Source of the DNA: VBOC01 sp964512655
GTDB lineage: Bacteria > Bacteroidota > Ignavibacteria > UBA10030 > SZUA-254
Length of the DNA stretch: 64,000 nt
Reading direction: 5' to 3'
Assembly: GCA_964512655.1 (NCBI GenBank)
Contig: CAZEJT010000001.1
Location: 186,001 to 250,000 of the forward strand
Below, piece by piece: positions 41,997-51,489 of this stretch. The position numbers and the translations under genes were made by a program. The stretch's first letter is position 1. Each line of letters opens with the position of its first letter. Under the pieces are notes generated by a model that had not been told where the DNA came from, searched no databases, and worked only from the letters and a program-made list of their open reading frames with translations.

Positions 41997-43391
41997 ATGG
42001 CTGAACGACAATTTGACCTGGCGATAATCGGCGGGGGTCCGGGCGGATATGTCGCTGCGATCCGCGCGGCCCAGCTCGGCATGAAAACAGCGGTCGTCGA
42101 ACGGGACAGGCTCGGCGGCATCTGCCTGAACTGGGGCTGCATTCCCACCAAGGCCCTCCTCAAGAACGCGGAGCTGTACCGCCATTTCCGCGACGCCGAA
42201 GAGTGGGGGATCTCCTGCAAAGACCTCTCCTTCGACTTTTCCAAGATCGTCAAACGCAGCCGCGACGTGGCGCTCCGGAACTCCAAAGGCGTCGAATACC
42301 TCTTCAAGAAGAACAAAATCGAGCACATTCCGGGACAGGGAACCCTCCAGGGAAACGGCCGCATACAGGTCACGCGGGGAGGGAAGGAGGCGGAGATCGT
42401 CTCTTCCGCCCACATCATCCTTGCCACAGGCGCGCGCGCACGCTCCCTCCCCAACGTCGCCATCGACGGAAAACAGGTGATCTCATACATGGAAGCGATG
42501 GTTCTCCCCCAGCTTCCGAAGTCGATGGTGATCATCGGCGCGGGCGCGATCGGGGTGGAGTTCGCGTACTTTTTCAACGCCTTCGGGACCTCGGTGACCC
42601 TTCTTGAGATGATGCCGAACATTCTTCCGGTCGAGGACAAAGAGCTTTCCAAGCTTCTCGAGAGCAGTCTCAGGAAGCAGGGCGTTACAATCCTTACCGA
42701 AGCCCGGACCGAAAGTGTGAAGACTTCGAAAGAGGTCGTTGTCACCGTCTCTACGAAAGAGGGGAAAAAGGAGTTCAAGGCAGAGACGGCCCTGATGGCG
42801 GTCGGCGTCCAGGGAAACGTGGAAAACGCGGGACTTGAAGGAGCGGGAGTGAAACTGGAAAGGGGATGGATCGAGGTCGACGACTTCGGCCGGACAAGCG
42901 CGCCGGGAATCTACGCCATCGGCGATGTTGCGGGCCCTCCCTGGCTCGCGCACGTGGCGCAGCGTGAAGGGATTGTCTGCGTGGATGCGATCGCGGGAAA
43001 GAACCCGCAGCCCATCGACTACGACAACATTCCGGGATGCACTTACTGCCAGCCCCAGGTTGCAAGCATCGGCATGACCGAAGAGCGCGCCATCGCCGAG
43101 GGAAGGGCGATCAAGGTCGGGCGGTTCCCGTTCAGCGCAAGCGGAAAGGCCCGCGCGATCGGGGACACCGAGGGACTCGTGAAGCTGATCTTCGACGCCA
43201 AGTACGGAGAGCTTCTCGGAGCCCACATCCTCGGATCGGACGCGACCGAGATGATCGCGGAACTCGGGATTGCAAAGACGCTCGAGACGACGTCCTCAGG
43301 CATCATCAGCACCATTCACGCGCATCCCACGCTCTCCGAAGCCGTCATGGAGGCGGCGGAAGGCGCGGAAGGGCACGCGATCCACATATGA
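41997..43391 (+). CDS. lpdA: dihydrolipoamide dehydrogenase (E3)
   Basis: The 464-residue flavoprotein has the FAD loop IIGGGPGGYVAAIRAAQLG, the redox disulfide GGICLNWGCIPTKALL (C-X4-C, near residues 43-48), the NAD loop VIIGAGAIGVEFA near residue 178, and the C-terminal catalytic His-Glu in HAHPTLSEAVMEAA. It reoxidises lipoyl groups of the E2 subunits and of GcvH. It heads the operon and overlaps lipB by 4 bp (ATGA). Confidence 0.96.
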   Translation: MAERQFDLAIIGGGPGGYVAAIRAAQLGMKTAVVERDRLGGICLNWGCIPTKALLKNAELYRHFRDAEEWGISCKDLSFDFSKIVKRSRDVALRNSKGVEYLFKKNKIEHIPGQGTLQGNGRIQVTRGGKEAEIVSSAHIILATGARARSLPNVAIDGKQVISYMEAMVLPQLPKSMVIIGAGAIGVEFAYFFNAFGTSVTLLEMMPNILPVEDKELSKLLESSLRKQGVTILTEARTESVKTSKEVVVTVSTKEGKKEFKAETALMAVGVQGNVENAGLEGAGVKLERGWIEVDDFGRTSAPGIYAIGDVAGPPWLAHVAQREGIVCVDAIAGKNPQPIDYDNIPGCTYCQPQVASIGMTEERAIAEGRAIKVGRFPFSASGKARAIGDTEGLVKLIFDAKYGELLGAHILGSDATEMIAELGIAKTLETTSSGIISTIHAHPTLSEAVMEAAEGAEGHAIHI

Positions 43392-44095
43392 TTGACGTCG
43401 TCGATCTGGGCCGCACCCGGTATGAAGATGCATGGGGGCTCCAGCGCCGGTTATTCGACCTCCGGTCGAAGGGATTGATTGACGACGTTCTTCTCCTTAA
43501 CGAGCACAACCACGTCTACACGCTCGGACGAAGCGCAGATCCGGACCATCTCCTCGCGGATGCGTCGGAGCTGAGAAGGCTCGGCGTCGATGTCTGCAGC
43601 GTGGAGCGCGGTGGAGACGTCACCTACCACGGACCGGGCCAGATCGTGGGCTATCCCATCCTCGATCTCAACGGCTACCAGCCCGACATCCACCGCTATC
43701 TCAGGAATCTCGAAGAAGTGATGATCAGAACCCTCGCCGTTTTTGGAATCGCAGGCCGGCGCGACGGCGAGTTCACCGGCGTGTGGGCAGGCAACGAAAA
43801 GATCGCCGCGATCGGGGTCAAAGTCAGCCGGTGGATCACCATGCACGGTTTTGCGCTGAACGTGAACACCGATCTCGACTATTTCCAGAGAATCATCCCA
43901 TGCGGCATCTTTCACCGCGGCGTGACGTCGATGGGCGCGCGGCTGGGGCGGGAGGTGCCGATGGAGAGTGTCTGCCGGGAGCTCGTCAGGCACGTGGGCG
44001 CAGTATTCGGCGCGGAGACAGTTTTGAGGACCGCTGAGGAGTATATGGAATCGCTTTCAGCTCTGACTATGGAGAAAGCAGCATGCCCCCTGTGA
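43388..44095 (+). CDS. lipB: lipoyl(octanoyl) transferase
   Basis: The ATG at 43388 overlaps the lpdA stop (ATGA), so coupling is likely. The 235-residue protein shows LLLNEHNHVYTLGRSA, ERGGDVTYHGPGQIVGYPI (conserved His), KIAAIGVKVSRWITMHGFALNV and IIPCGI with the catalytic Cys. It moves octanoyl groups from ACP to E2 and GcvH lysines, and LipA then inserts sulfur. It overlaps the next gene by 13 bp. Confidence 0.94.
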   Translation: MIDVVDLGRTRYEDAWGLQRRLFDLRSKGLIDDVLLLNEHNHVYTLGRSADPDHLLADASELRRLGVDVCSVERGGDVTYHGPGQIVGYPILDLNGYQPDIHRYLRNLEEVMIRTLAVFGIAGRRDGEFTGVWAGNEKIAAIGVKVSRWITMHGFALNVNTDLDYFQRIIPCGIFHRGVTSMGARLGREVPMESVCRELVRHVGAVFGAETVLRTAEEYMESLSALTMEKAACPL

Positions 44096-46209
44096 AAAAG
44101 CCCCGACCGGCGCCCGAGGGGGAGGAAACCGCTGTGAAGAAGGGCAAAAGAACGAACGGCCGCGAGGTCGGTCGGGGCGGGGGTCTCTCCGCGTCCGCAG
44201 GCGGCGCTGCAGCGCAGGACAGGATGCTCGTGGACGCCTATCGCACCATGTTCACGGCGCGCAAGATCGACGACAAGATCCTTCTTCTCCTCAGACAGGG
44301 AAAGGTGTTTTTCCATATCGGAGGTTCGGGCCACGAAGCCGCCCAGGTTGCCACGGCGTCAGCGTTGAGACCGGGGCGCGACTGGGCCTACCCGTACTAC
44401 CGCGACCTGCCGTTTTCGCTTGCCTTCGGGTACACGGTTGAAGAGGTCTTCCTCGAGGCCCTTCACCGGAAAAACGGTCCGAGCAGCGGCGGGTTTGCAA
44501 TGCCCTTCCACTGGGGGCACAAAAAATGGCGCATCGTCTCCCAATCGAGCCCCACCGGGACGCAGTATCTGGAAGCGGTCGGCACAGCGCTCGGGGCGGT
44601 GAAAGACGGAACAGATGAGGTGGTGTACGTCTCATCCGGGGAAGGATCGACGAGTGAAGGAGAGTTTCACGAGGCCGTGAACTGGGCGGCCCGCGAACGC
44701 CTTCCGGTGATATTCCTGATCCAGGACAACAAATACGCCATCAGCGTCACGGTGCAGGAACAGACGGCTGCGAAATCCGTCTACGAGCTCACAAGCGGAT
44801 ATCAGGGATTGAACAGGTATGAGGTGGACGGCTGCGATTTTATCGCATCATACACTACGGCCCTCGATGCGGTCGCGAAGGCGCGCAAAGGCGAGGGCCC
44901 CGCATTGATTCTCGCCCACACCGTACGTCTCCTCGCGCATTCATCCTCCGACGATCAGCGGAAATACCGCACGGAGGACGATCTTGCCAAAGACCGCGCG
45001 CGCGACCCGCTGCCCAGGCTTGAGAAGTATCTCATCGCAAACGGACTGATCACTCCGGACGGAATCTCCCGGATCCAGAAGGAAGCAATTGAGCGGATCG
45101 ATCGCGCGGCCGAGCTGGCCGAGGCCGAGCCGCAGCAGGATCAGGCCGTCCTTCTCGATCATGTCTATGCCCAGGCCCCGGCGGGTCCGCCAGGCGGATT
45201 CAAGGAGCCCGCTCATCCGGGAAAGAGCATCGTCATGGTCGACGCGATCAACCATGCGCTGTTCGAGGAGATGGAGCACAACCCGAGGATGCTTATCTAC
45301 GGCGAGGATGTTGCGGGGGACAAGGGTGGAGTCTTCACGGCGACGAAGGGGCTCACCGCAAAATTCGGGCGTGAGAGGGTCTTCAATTCTCCTCTCGCAG
45401 AGGCGAGCATCGTGGGGACCGCCTTCGGGCTTGCGATCCGGGGCTTCAAACCGGTCGTGGAGATTCAATTCGGCGATTACATCTGGCCCGGCTTCATGCA
45501 GCTCAGGGACGAGGTGGCCATGCTCCGCTTCAGATCGAATAACGAATGGTCCTGCCCCATGGTAGTCCGCGTGGCCGTGGGAGGGTACATCCACGGAGGT
45601 CTCTATCACAGCCAGAGCATAGACGGTTTTTTCGCGCATGTTCCCGGCCTGAGGCTGGTGTATCCGTCGAACGCCGCGGATGCGAAGGGCTTGTTGAAAA
45701 CATCTTGCCGTTCGGATGACCCGGTCATCTTCTGCGAGCACAAAGGGCTCTACCGGGCAAGCTTTGCGGCCTCCAATGAACCCGACCGGGAGTATTGCCT
45801 CCCCTTCGGAGTGGCGCGTAGAGTCATGGAAGGAAGCGATGTCACGATCGTCACCTGGGGAATGATGGTGCAGAGGTCTCTTGAAGCCGCGAGGGCCCTG
45901 AGCGAGAAGGGGGTGAGCGCCGAGGTGATCGACCTCAGGACGCTGAATCCCCTCGATATGGAATCGATCTTTTCCTCAGTGAAAAAAACCGGCAAACTTC
46001 TCATTGTCCACGAAGATACTCTTACCGGCGGCTTCGGAGCCGAAATCGCAGCGAGGGTGAGCTCGGAGGTCTTCGCAGCCCTCGATGCTCCCATAAGGCG
46101 AGTGGCCGCCAAGGATGCTCCGGTCCCATATGGCCCGACGCTTGAAAATGCAATGCTCCCACAGACGGAGAATATCATCGCGGCTCTCCGGGAATTAAGC
46201 AATTTTTAA
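44083..46209 (+). CDS. 2-oxoacid (branched-chain type) dehydrogenase E1, alpha-beta fusion
   Basis: The 708-residue protein joins the two E1 chains. The alpha half (about 45-370) has the thiamine diphosphate signature EGSTSEGEFHEAVNWAA near residue 190 and DNKYAISVTV. The beta half (about 385-708) has MEHNPRMLIYGEDVAGDKGG and VHEDTLTGGFGAEIAA. A 40-residue Lys/Gly/Pro-rich leader precedes them. E1 decarboxylates the 2-oxoacid and acylates lipoyl-E2. Split pdhA/pdhB genes follow, so two E1s share this operon with one E2. Confidence 0.9.
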   Translation: MPPVKKPRPAPEGEETAVKKGKRTNGREVGRGGGLSASAGGAAAQDRMLVDAYRTMFTARKIDDKILLLLRQGKVFFHIGGSGHEAAQVATASALRPGRDWAYPYYRDLPFSLAFGYTVEEVFLEALHRKNGPSSGGFAMPFHWGHKKWRIVSQSSPTGTQYLEAVGTALGAVKDGTDEVVYVSSGEGSTSEGEFHEAVNWAARERLPVIFLIQDNKYAISVTVQEQTAAKSVYELTSGYQGLNRYEVDGCDFIASYTTALDAVAKARKGEGPALILAHTVRLLAHSSSDDQRKYRTEDDLAKDRARDPLPRLEKYLIANGLITPDGISRIQKEAIERIDRAAELAEAEPQQDQAVLLDHVYAQAPAGPPGGFKEPAHPGKSIVMVDAINHALFEEMEHNPRMLIYGEDVAGDKGGVFTATKGLTAKFGRERVFNSPLAEASIVGTAFGLAIRGFKPVVEIQFGDYIWPGFMQLRDEVAMLRFRSNNEWSCPMVVRVAVGGYIHGGLYHSQSIDGFFAHVPGLRLVYPSNAADAKGLLKTSCRSDDPVIFCEHKGLYRASFAASNEPDREYCLPFGVARRVMEGSDVTIVTWGMMVQRSLEAARALSEKGVSAEVIDLRTLNPLDMESIFSSVKKTGKLLIVHEDTLTGGFGAEIAARVSSEVFAALDAPIRRVAAKDAPVPYGPTLENAMLPQTENIIAALRELSNF

Positions 46210-46212
46210 GAC

Positions 46213-47247
46213 GTGCCCCGTTCCAAGGCGATAAAGAGCTTTCACGTGCTCCCGAAGGATAGACCCGGACCCTACCATGCTCCCGATCATGTGCTGGATC
46301 CGAGGTCGTTGATGGAAGTTTACGGCCTGATGCTCCAGACCCGGGAATTCGAGGAGAGCGTTCGCAGGCTGTATCAGCAGGGCAAAATAGTCGGGGGGGC
46401 ATACTCAGGGAGAGGGAATGAAGCCACTTCGGTGGGGAGCGCCTATGCGCTCGGGAAGGGCGATTACATCTTCCCGATGCACCGGGACCTCGGAGCCCAC
46501 CTCGTGCGCGGTCAATCTATGCGGAACCTGATGCTTCAGTACCTGGGCCGCGCCGGCGGATTCGCGCGCGGACGGGATGGAACCGGGCATTACGCAGACC
46601 GGGAGAAAAGGATCTACGGCAACATCAGCCATCTGGGAGCGATGGTGCCGGTGGCGGTAGGGGTGGCCCTCGCTTCGAAGCTCCGCAATGAAAAGTCGGT
46701 AGTCATGACGTACATCGGGGACGGTGGAGCTAACGTCGGGGAGGTTCATGAGGGGCTGGCAATGGCGTCGGTGATGCGCCTCCCGTTCATTCTGATCATC
46801 GAGAATAATCAGTATGCCTACTCGACCCCCGTCTCAAAACAATCGATCGCGAAGCACCTCGCAGACCGCGCGGCAGGCTACGGGATTCCGGGCGTCACCA
46901 TCGACGGCACCGACGTCCTCGAGGTGTACAGAGCGTGCACGGAGGCAGTACTCAGGGCGCGGAAGGGTGAAGGTTCCTCCGTCATCGAAAGCGTAACGAT
47001 GCGCATGGAGGGACACGCGGCGCACGACACGGCGTGGTACGTCCCGAAGACGCTCCTTGAGGAGTGGAAGAAGAAAGATCCGATTGCGCGTCTGGAGAAA
47101 TCTCTCGCCTCGATGGGTCTCATTTCGGAGGAGAAGAAGAAATCTCTCTCAGCCGATTTCAGGCGCTCGGCGGAAGAGGCCGCGAAGGCGGCGCTGGAAG
47201 CACCTTACCCGGCCGGCGGAGAGGCCGCCGAGGGCGTGTATGCCTGA
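46213..47247 (+). CDS. pdhA: pyruvate-type dehydrogenase E1, alpha subunit
   Basis: The 344-residue protein starts at GTG 46213. It shows MLQTREFEESVRRLYQQGKI, the H-R-D segment FPMHRDLGAHL, and the ThDP motif YIGDGGANVGEVHEGLAMA with NNQYAYSTP. A tail rich in Ala and Glu follows. With PdhB it forms the heterotetrameric E1. Pyruvate as substrate is inferred from family resemblance. It overlaps pdhB by 8 bp. Confidence 0.9.
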   Translation: MPRSKAIKSFHVLPKDRPGPYHAPDHVLDPRSLMEVYGLMLQTREFEESVRRLYQQGKIVGGAYSGRGNEATSVGSAYALGKGDYIFPMHRDLGAHLVRGQSMRNLMLQYLGRAGGFARGRDGTGHYADREKRIYGNISHLGAMVPVAVGVALASKLRNEKSVVMTYIGDGGANVGEVHEGLAMASVMRLPFILIIENNQYAYSTPVSKQSIAKHLADRAAGYGIPGVTIDGTDVLEVYRACTEAVLRARKGEGSSVIESVTMRMEGHAAHDTAWYVPKTLLEEWKKKDPIARLEKSLASMGLISEEKKKSLSADFRRSAEEAAKAALEAPYPAGGEAAEGVYA

Positions 47248-48247
47248 TCGTGGACGATCATCCGGGATCTCCGGAGAACAGGTAACATATCTTGAGGCAA
47301 TCAGCCAGGGTCTCCGCGAGGAGATGAAGCGGGACCAATCGGTCTTTCTCCTCGGCGAGGACATCGGCGCATACGGCGGGGCGTTCAAGGTCACGGAAGG
47401 ATTCTTCGAGGAGTTCGGCGAGAACCGTGTGATCGACACGGTCCTTGGCGAGTCGGCGATCATCGGCGCGGCGATGGGGGCGGCCATTGCCGGAATGAGG
47501 CCGGTCGCGGAAATGCAGTTCGCTGATTTCGTCACGAACGGATTCAACCAGCTTGTGAACAATGCCGCGAAGTTTCATTACAGGACCGGCATCCCGGTGC
47601 CCATGGTCGTCAGGCTCCCTTCCGGGGGCGGGATTCACGGGGGTCCGTTCCACTCCACGAATCCCGAGGCATGGTTCTGCCATGTCCCCGGACTGAAAGT
47701 GGTAGCGCCGTCAACCGCGGCCGACGCGAAGGGGCTCATCAAGTCGGCCATCCGCGACCCGAACCCGGTGCTCTACTTCGAGCACAAGTACCTTTATCGT
47801 CACAGTAAAGGGAAGCTCCCCTCAGGCGACGCGCTCGTGCCGATCGGCGAAGCGGAGGTCAAGCGGGCGGGGACGGATATCAGCGTGATAACGTACGGGG
47901 CCGGGGTTCACTGGGCGCTCGAAGCCGCCGAAACAATATCTGGCGAGGGGACCGAAGTTGAGGTTCTCGACCTGCGGTCGCTCCTGCCGCTCGACAGGGC
48001 CTCGATCATCGCCTCGGTCAGGAAAACCGGGAAGGCGCTGATTGTGCACGAGGACACTCTTACGGGGGGCATCGGAGGAGAGATCGCCGCGCTGATCGCC
48101 GAGTTTGCATTCCAGTTTCTCGACGCACCGATCAGGCGGGTGGCGTCGATCGATTCGCCCGTACCTTTTGCGCCTCCTCTGGAGGAGTACTTTCTTCCGA
48201 ATACACAAAAAGTCTTGGCCGCATTGAGAGATCTGGCCGCATACTGA
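47240..48247 (+). CDS. pdhB: pyruvate-type dehydrogenase E1, beta subunit
   Basis: The ATG at 47240 lies 8 bp inside the pdhA end and gives 335 residues. The transketolase-like fold has SVFLLGEDIGAYGGAFKVTEG, PVAEMQFADFVTNGFNQLVN, GGGIHGGPFHS, PVLYFEHKYLYR and VHEDTLTGGIGGEIAA. It contributes the second half of the E1 active site and the E2-binding surface. The E2 gene follows 29 bp later. Confidence 0.92.
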   Translation: MPDRGRSSGISGEQVTYLEAISQGLREEMKRDQSVFLLGEDIGAYGGAFKVTEGFFEEFGENRVIDTVLGESAIIGAAMGAAIAGMRPVAEMQFADFVTNGFNQLVNNAAKFHYRTGIPVPMVVRLPSGGGIHGGPFHSTNPEAWFCHVPGLKVVAPSTAADAKGLIKSAIRDPNPVLYFEHKYLYRHSKGKLPSGDALVPIGEAEVKRAGTDISVITYGAGVHWALEAAETISGEGTEVEVLDLRSLLPLDRASIIASVRKTGKALIVHEDTLTGGIGGEIAALIAEFAFQFLDAPIRRVASIDSPVPFAPPLEEYFLPNTQKVLAALRDLAAY

Positions 48248-48276
48248 CACAAGGACACAATCTCTGAGAGAATTCC

Positions 48277-49650
48277 ATGTCGAAAGTTGACGTAGTCATG
48301 CCGCAGCTCGGTGAGAGCCTCACCGAAGGCACCATTATCAAGTGGCACAAGAAGCCCGGCGACAAGGTGAAGAAGGATGAGACCCTCCTCGAAATAAGCA
48401 CGGACAAGGTCGATTCCGAGATCCCCGCGCCGGCCTCCGGAGTGGTCACAAAACTCCTTGTCGAGGAACAGAAGACGGTCGCGGTGCAGACCGTGATCGC
48501 TGAAATCGATACGGATGAAAAGGCGACCGCATCGTCAGCCGGACCGGCGCCGGAGGCGCCGCGCCCGGCAGCGACTCCCGCGGCCCCCGCCGGCGCCACC
48601 CCAAAGGCGCCACCGCCTGTGCAGGACCGACCCACGGACGGCGGATCCGCTCCCCGGGTGTTAACCGCACCAGTCCCCTCATCGGGCGGAGCGAGGTTTT
48701 ATTCCCCGCTTGTGCTGAGTATTGCGTCGGAAGAGGGTATACCGATGGCTGAGCTCGAGCGCATCCCCGGCACCGGCGATGGAGGACGGGTAAGGAAAAA
48801 AGATCTCCTTGCATACGCCGGGGCCCGGAAAAAAGGAGCTCCCGCGCCGGCGCCCGCAGCCACTTCTGTTGCACCGGCCGCGCCGCAGGCGCCCCGGATT
48901 GAATCGACGCTCAAGCAGGTGGATTCAGGTGCGCTGGTGGCGAAATACCCCGGACCGGAGTACGAGATCCGCCAGATGAGCAACGTTCTTGTAAAGATGT
49001 CCGAGCACATGGTGAAGAGCGTTCAGACCGCGCCGCACGTCTGGGCGGTCCACGAATGCGATATGACGAAGGTCGACAAAGCACGCAGACGGAATGCCGA
49101 AGCGTTCGAAAAGCGGGAAGGCTTCAAGCTGACGTTCATGCCTTTCATCTGCGATGCGGCGATCAGGGCCCTTAAGGAATTCCCTCTCGTGAACTGCTCT
49201 CTCGAAGGCGACAAGATCGTCCTGAAGAAGTTCGTCAATCTGGGCATCGCCGTCGCTTCGGAGAACGGCCTGATCGTTCCCGTCATCAAGAATGCCGACG
49301 AGAAAAACTTCACCGGCCTCGCCCGCGCGGTGAACGATCTGGCGACGCGCACACGCACCCGGAAGCTGACCCCGTCGGAGATCGAAGGGGGGACGTTCAC
49401 GCTCACGAATTACGGCGTCTTCGGAACGATGATCGGCGTCCCGATCATCAACTATCCCCAGGTCGCGATCCTCGGGACCGGCGCCATCGAAAAGAGGGCG
49501 GTCGTCATCAACGACGCCATCGCGATCCGTTCGATCGCCTACTTTACGCTGGCCTTTGACCACCGCATTGTCGACGGGGCACTCGGCGGCTCATTCCTCG
49601 AGAGGATCGTGAAGCTTCTCGAAAACTTCGACGAAAACCAGGTCATATGA
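48277..49650 (+). CDS. dihydrolipoamide acyltransferase (E2)
   Basis: The 457-residue protein has one lipoyl domain (LLEISTDKVDSEIPAP, Lys near residue 43), an Ala/Pro linker, an E1/E3-binding domain (LSIASEEGIPMAELERIPGTG...RVRKKDLLAY), and the catalytic domain with DHRIVDGALGG (His and Asp near residues 427-431). It builds the core of the complex. One E2 serves two E1s, so mixed or alternative assemblies are possible. Its stop overlaps lipA by 4 bp. Confidence 0.93.
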   Translation: MSKVDVVMPQLGESLTEGTIIKWHKKPGDKVKKDETLLEISTDKVDSEIPAPASGVVTKLLVEEQKTVAVQTVIAEIDTDEKATASSAGPAPEAPRPAATPAAPAGATPKAPPPVQDRPTDGGSAPRVLTAPVPSSGGARFYSPLVLSIASEEGIPMAELERIPGTGDGGRVRKKDLLAYAGARKKGAPAPAPAATSVAPAAPQAPRIESTLKQVDSGALVAKYPGPEYEIRQMSNVLVKMSEHMVKSVQTAPHVWAVHECDMTKVDKARRRNAEAFEKREGFKLTFMPFICDAAIRALKEFPLVNCSLEGDKIVLKKFVNLGIAVASENGLIVPVIKNADEKNFTGLARAVNDLATRTRTRKLTPSEIEGGTFTLTNYGVFGTMIGVPIINYPQVAILGTGAIEKRAVVINDAIAIRSIAYFTLAFDHRIVDGALGGSFLERIVKLLENFDENQVI

Positions 49651-50540
49651 TCTTTCAGGAAATCAGAGCCCCTCACCCGGCCGCCCAGGCAGAGCCCCAG
49701 GCGCGGCGAAGGCCGGAGTGGCTCAAGGCGCGGCTCCCCGGGGGCGAGCGCTACGCGCGCCTCAGGGAGATCATCGACAGACACAAACTGCACACGGTCT
49801 GCCAGGAGGCCAGGTGTCCGAACATGGGGGAGTGCTGGAACAACGGGACCGCTACATTTATGATTCTCGGCGACGTCTGCACCAGGAGCTGCGGCTTCTG
49901 CGCGGTGAAGACGGGGAGGCCGGAGGGCCTCGACGCGGCGGAACCGCGGCGTGTCGCCGAAGCCGTCTCAATGCTCGGATTGAAGCACGCGGTGGTCACC
50001 TCGGTAAATCGCGACGAGCTGTACGACGGGGGGGCGCAGATCTTTGCCGAAACAATCCGTGAGATCCGGAAGGCGAATCCCGGGACGAGAATCGAGGTGC
50101 TCATACCCGACTTTAAAGGAGAGGAGTTCGCGCTCGACATCGTCCTCGATGCCCTTCCCGACATCCTGAATCACAACACCGAAACAGTTCCGCGGTTGTA
50201 TCCGGTCGTGCGGCCCCAGGCGCTTTATGAACGGTCGCTGCAGCTCCTCGACCGCGCCGGGCGTCGCGGCTTCACAACCAAGACCGGACTGATGCTTGGA
50301 ATAGGGGAGAGGAGTGAAGAAGTTCTTGCGGTGATGAAGGATCTGCGCAACGTGCGCTGCAACATCCTAACCCTCGGCCAGTATCTCCAGCCCACGAAAG
50401 AGCATCTGCCGGTTGACCGCTTCGTTCATCCGGATGAATTCGCCTCTCTCAAGGAGGCGGGGCTTGCGATGGGGTTTAAACACGTGGAGTCGGGGCCTCT
50501 CGTGAGAAGTTCGTATCACGCGGAGGAGCAGGTCGGGTAG
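49647..50540 (+). CDS. lipA: lipoyl synthase
   Basis: The 297-residue radical SAM enzyme has the auxiliary cluster motif C-X4-C-X5-C (CQEARCPNMGEC near residue 51) and the SAM cluster C-X3-C-X2-C (CTRSCGFC near residue 77). KTGLMLGIGE, LTLGQYLQPT and the terminal RSSYHA, whose Ser ligates the auxiliary cluster, are present. It inserts two sulfurs into octanoyl groups placed by LipB. Confidence 0.97.
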   Translation: MIFQEIRAPHPAAQAEPQARRRPEWLKARLPGGERYARLREIIDRHKLHTVCQEARCPNMGECWNNGTATFMILGDVCTRSCGFCAVKTGRPEGLDAAEPRRVAEAVSMLGLKHAVVTSVNRDELYDGGAQIFAETIREIRKANPGTRIEVLIPDFKGEEFALDIVLDALPDILNHNTETVPRLYPVVRPQALYERSLQLLDRAGRRGFTTKTGLMLGIGERSEEVLAVMKDLRNVRCNILTLGQYLQPTKEHLPVDRFVHPDEFASLKEAGLAMGFKHVESGPLVRSSYHAEEQVG

Positions 50541-50558
50541 CATGCGCGCGAGCGAGGA

Positions 50559-50619
50559 CGCCGGCTAAAGCCGACGCCTACAGCCTGCGCTGGTGTCACG
50601 GTATGGACCGTGACACCAG
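50559..50619 (+). repeat. composite REP-A + REP-B repeat block
   Basis: REP-A (50559-50576, one stem mismatch) with tail CCTAC, a linker shared with the 31650 block (ACAGCCTGCGCT), and REP-B at 50590-50619 with 13-bp arms. It lies between the convergent ends of lipA and the receiver gene. The rest of 50620-50770 shows no clear feature. Confidence 0.9.
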
Positions 50620-50770
50620 ATCAAAAAGACGGTCGCGTTCCGAGTATGGAGAGAGTCCGGGTGGGAGCGCGGAGCGCCCAAAGATGCGTTCCGCGGCAGA
50701 GCGACGGAACGAGGGGGAGGTTTATGGACCCGGCCCTATTACGGATCGGCCCTAACAGGACGGGTCAAGA

Positions 50771-51226
50771 TTATCTTCTGCGCGTAGGGCGGGGGTTGTC
50801 GTGGCGCCAGGCGCTTGCCGATGATCTCGAATCGCTGCCGGGCGGAGTGGAGGGACGCTTCTCCACGGGAGTCGTCAGATACTGAATCCAGAGCTTCAGA
50901 TCGCTTACCGGCCTTCCCTTCCTTGAAAATCCTTCGATCTTCGGATTCTTTACCGCCTCGAGGGAATGGGGGTCGTCGAAGGCGGAAACAAAGAGAAACG
51001 GCGTCGAGGCGAACTTCGGATTGTTGCGCACCGTCCGGTGGAATTTCAAGCCGTCCATGACCGGCATGTAGATATCGGAAACGATGATGTCGATCTTTTC
51101 CCGGTAGAGGGTGTTGAGCCCTTCTTCCCCGTCTGCGGCGAGGAAGACCGTCCAACCCTGGTCTGTCAGGTAATTGGCGACGAGGACCCTGTACTCGCGC
51201 TCATCATCCACCACGAGGACGTTCAT
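50771..51226 (-). CDS. stand-alone CheY-like receiver
   Basis: The 151-residue protein has the acidic pair VVDDE (Asp7-8), the phospho-acceptor Asp in VSDIYMP (residue 51), VSAFDD with Ser at the conserved Thr/Ser site (residue 81), and SRKG with Lys103. The receiver ends near residue 120; a Ser/Arg/Pro-rich tail of about 30 residues follows. No DNA-binding or output domain is present. The cognate kinase is unknown; the GAF histidine kinase at 19965-21773 is the only kinase in the window. Confidence 0.9.
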   Translation of the reverse strand: MNVLVVDDEREYRVLVANYLTDQGWTVFLAADGEEGLNTLYREKIDIIVSDIYMPVMDGLKFHRTVRNNPKFASTPFLFVSAFDDPHSLEAVKNPKIEGFSRKGRPVSDLKLWIQYLTTPVEKRPSTPPGSDSRSSASAWRHDNPRPTRRR

Positions 51227-51280
51227 CTGGCCGATCCCGGTTTTCTCATACCTTGAAGGGAGAACTGCGAATATGGATGC

Positions 51281-51311
51281 ATAATCTACAAACTACAGGG
51301 GACACATTCAA
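51281..51311 (-). promoter_or_regulatory. promoter of the receiver gene
   Basis: TTG (51311-51309), a 20 bp spacer and TAGATTAT (51288-51281) on the minus strand. The leader is about 55 bases. Confidence 0.55.
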
Positions 51312-51381
51312 ATTGCGATGAGCGTGGTCACCAAGCATACGTTTTACCCGGTTACCCCGTTGAAGCAGGCGGATCCCGGGT

Positions 51382-51407
51382 GGTGTCACGGTATGGACCG
51401 TGACACC
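51382..51407 (+). repeat. REP-B palindrome, isolated copy
   Basis: A 26-bp palindrome with arms GGTGTCACGGT and ACCGTGACACC around ATGG, here with no REP-A neighbour. It sits between the divergent promoters of the receiver and rplM. Together with those promoters and the rplM leader it accounts for the 325-base non-coding stretch 51227-51551. Confidence 0.9.
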
Positions 51408-51441
51408 GGTTTGAAAGTTACGCCGGGGGCCACAATTTCTC

Positions 51442-51472
51442 TTGCCTTTTGGTGATTTTTTTGGTAGATTAA
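51442..51472 (+). promoter_or_regulatory. promoter of rplM-rpsI
   Basis: TTG (51442-51444), a 20 bp spacer and TAGATTAA (51465-51472). Confidence 0.6.
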
Positions 51473-51489
51473 AAGGCTTTTGACGCCCG

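Noticed and set aside
43037..43387. N-terminal extension of LipB from 43037
   Set aside because: This region is the coding sequence of LpdA in another frame; the ATGA overlap at 43388 is the natural start.
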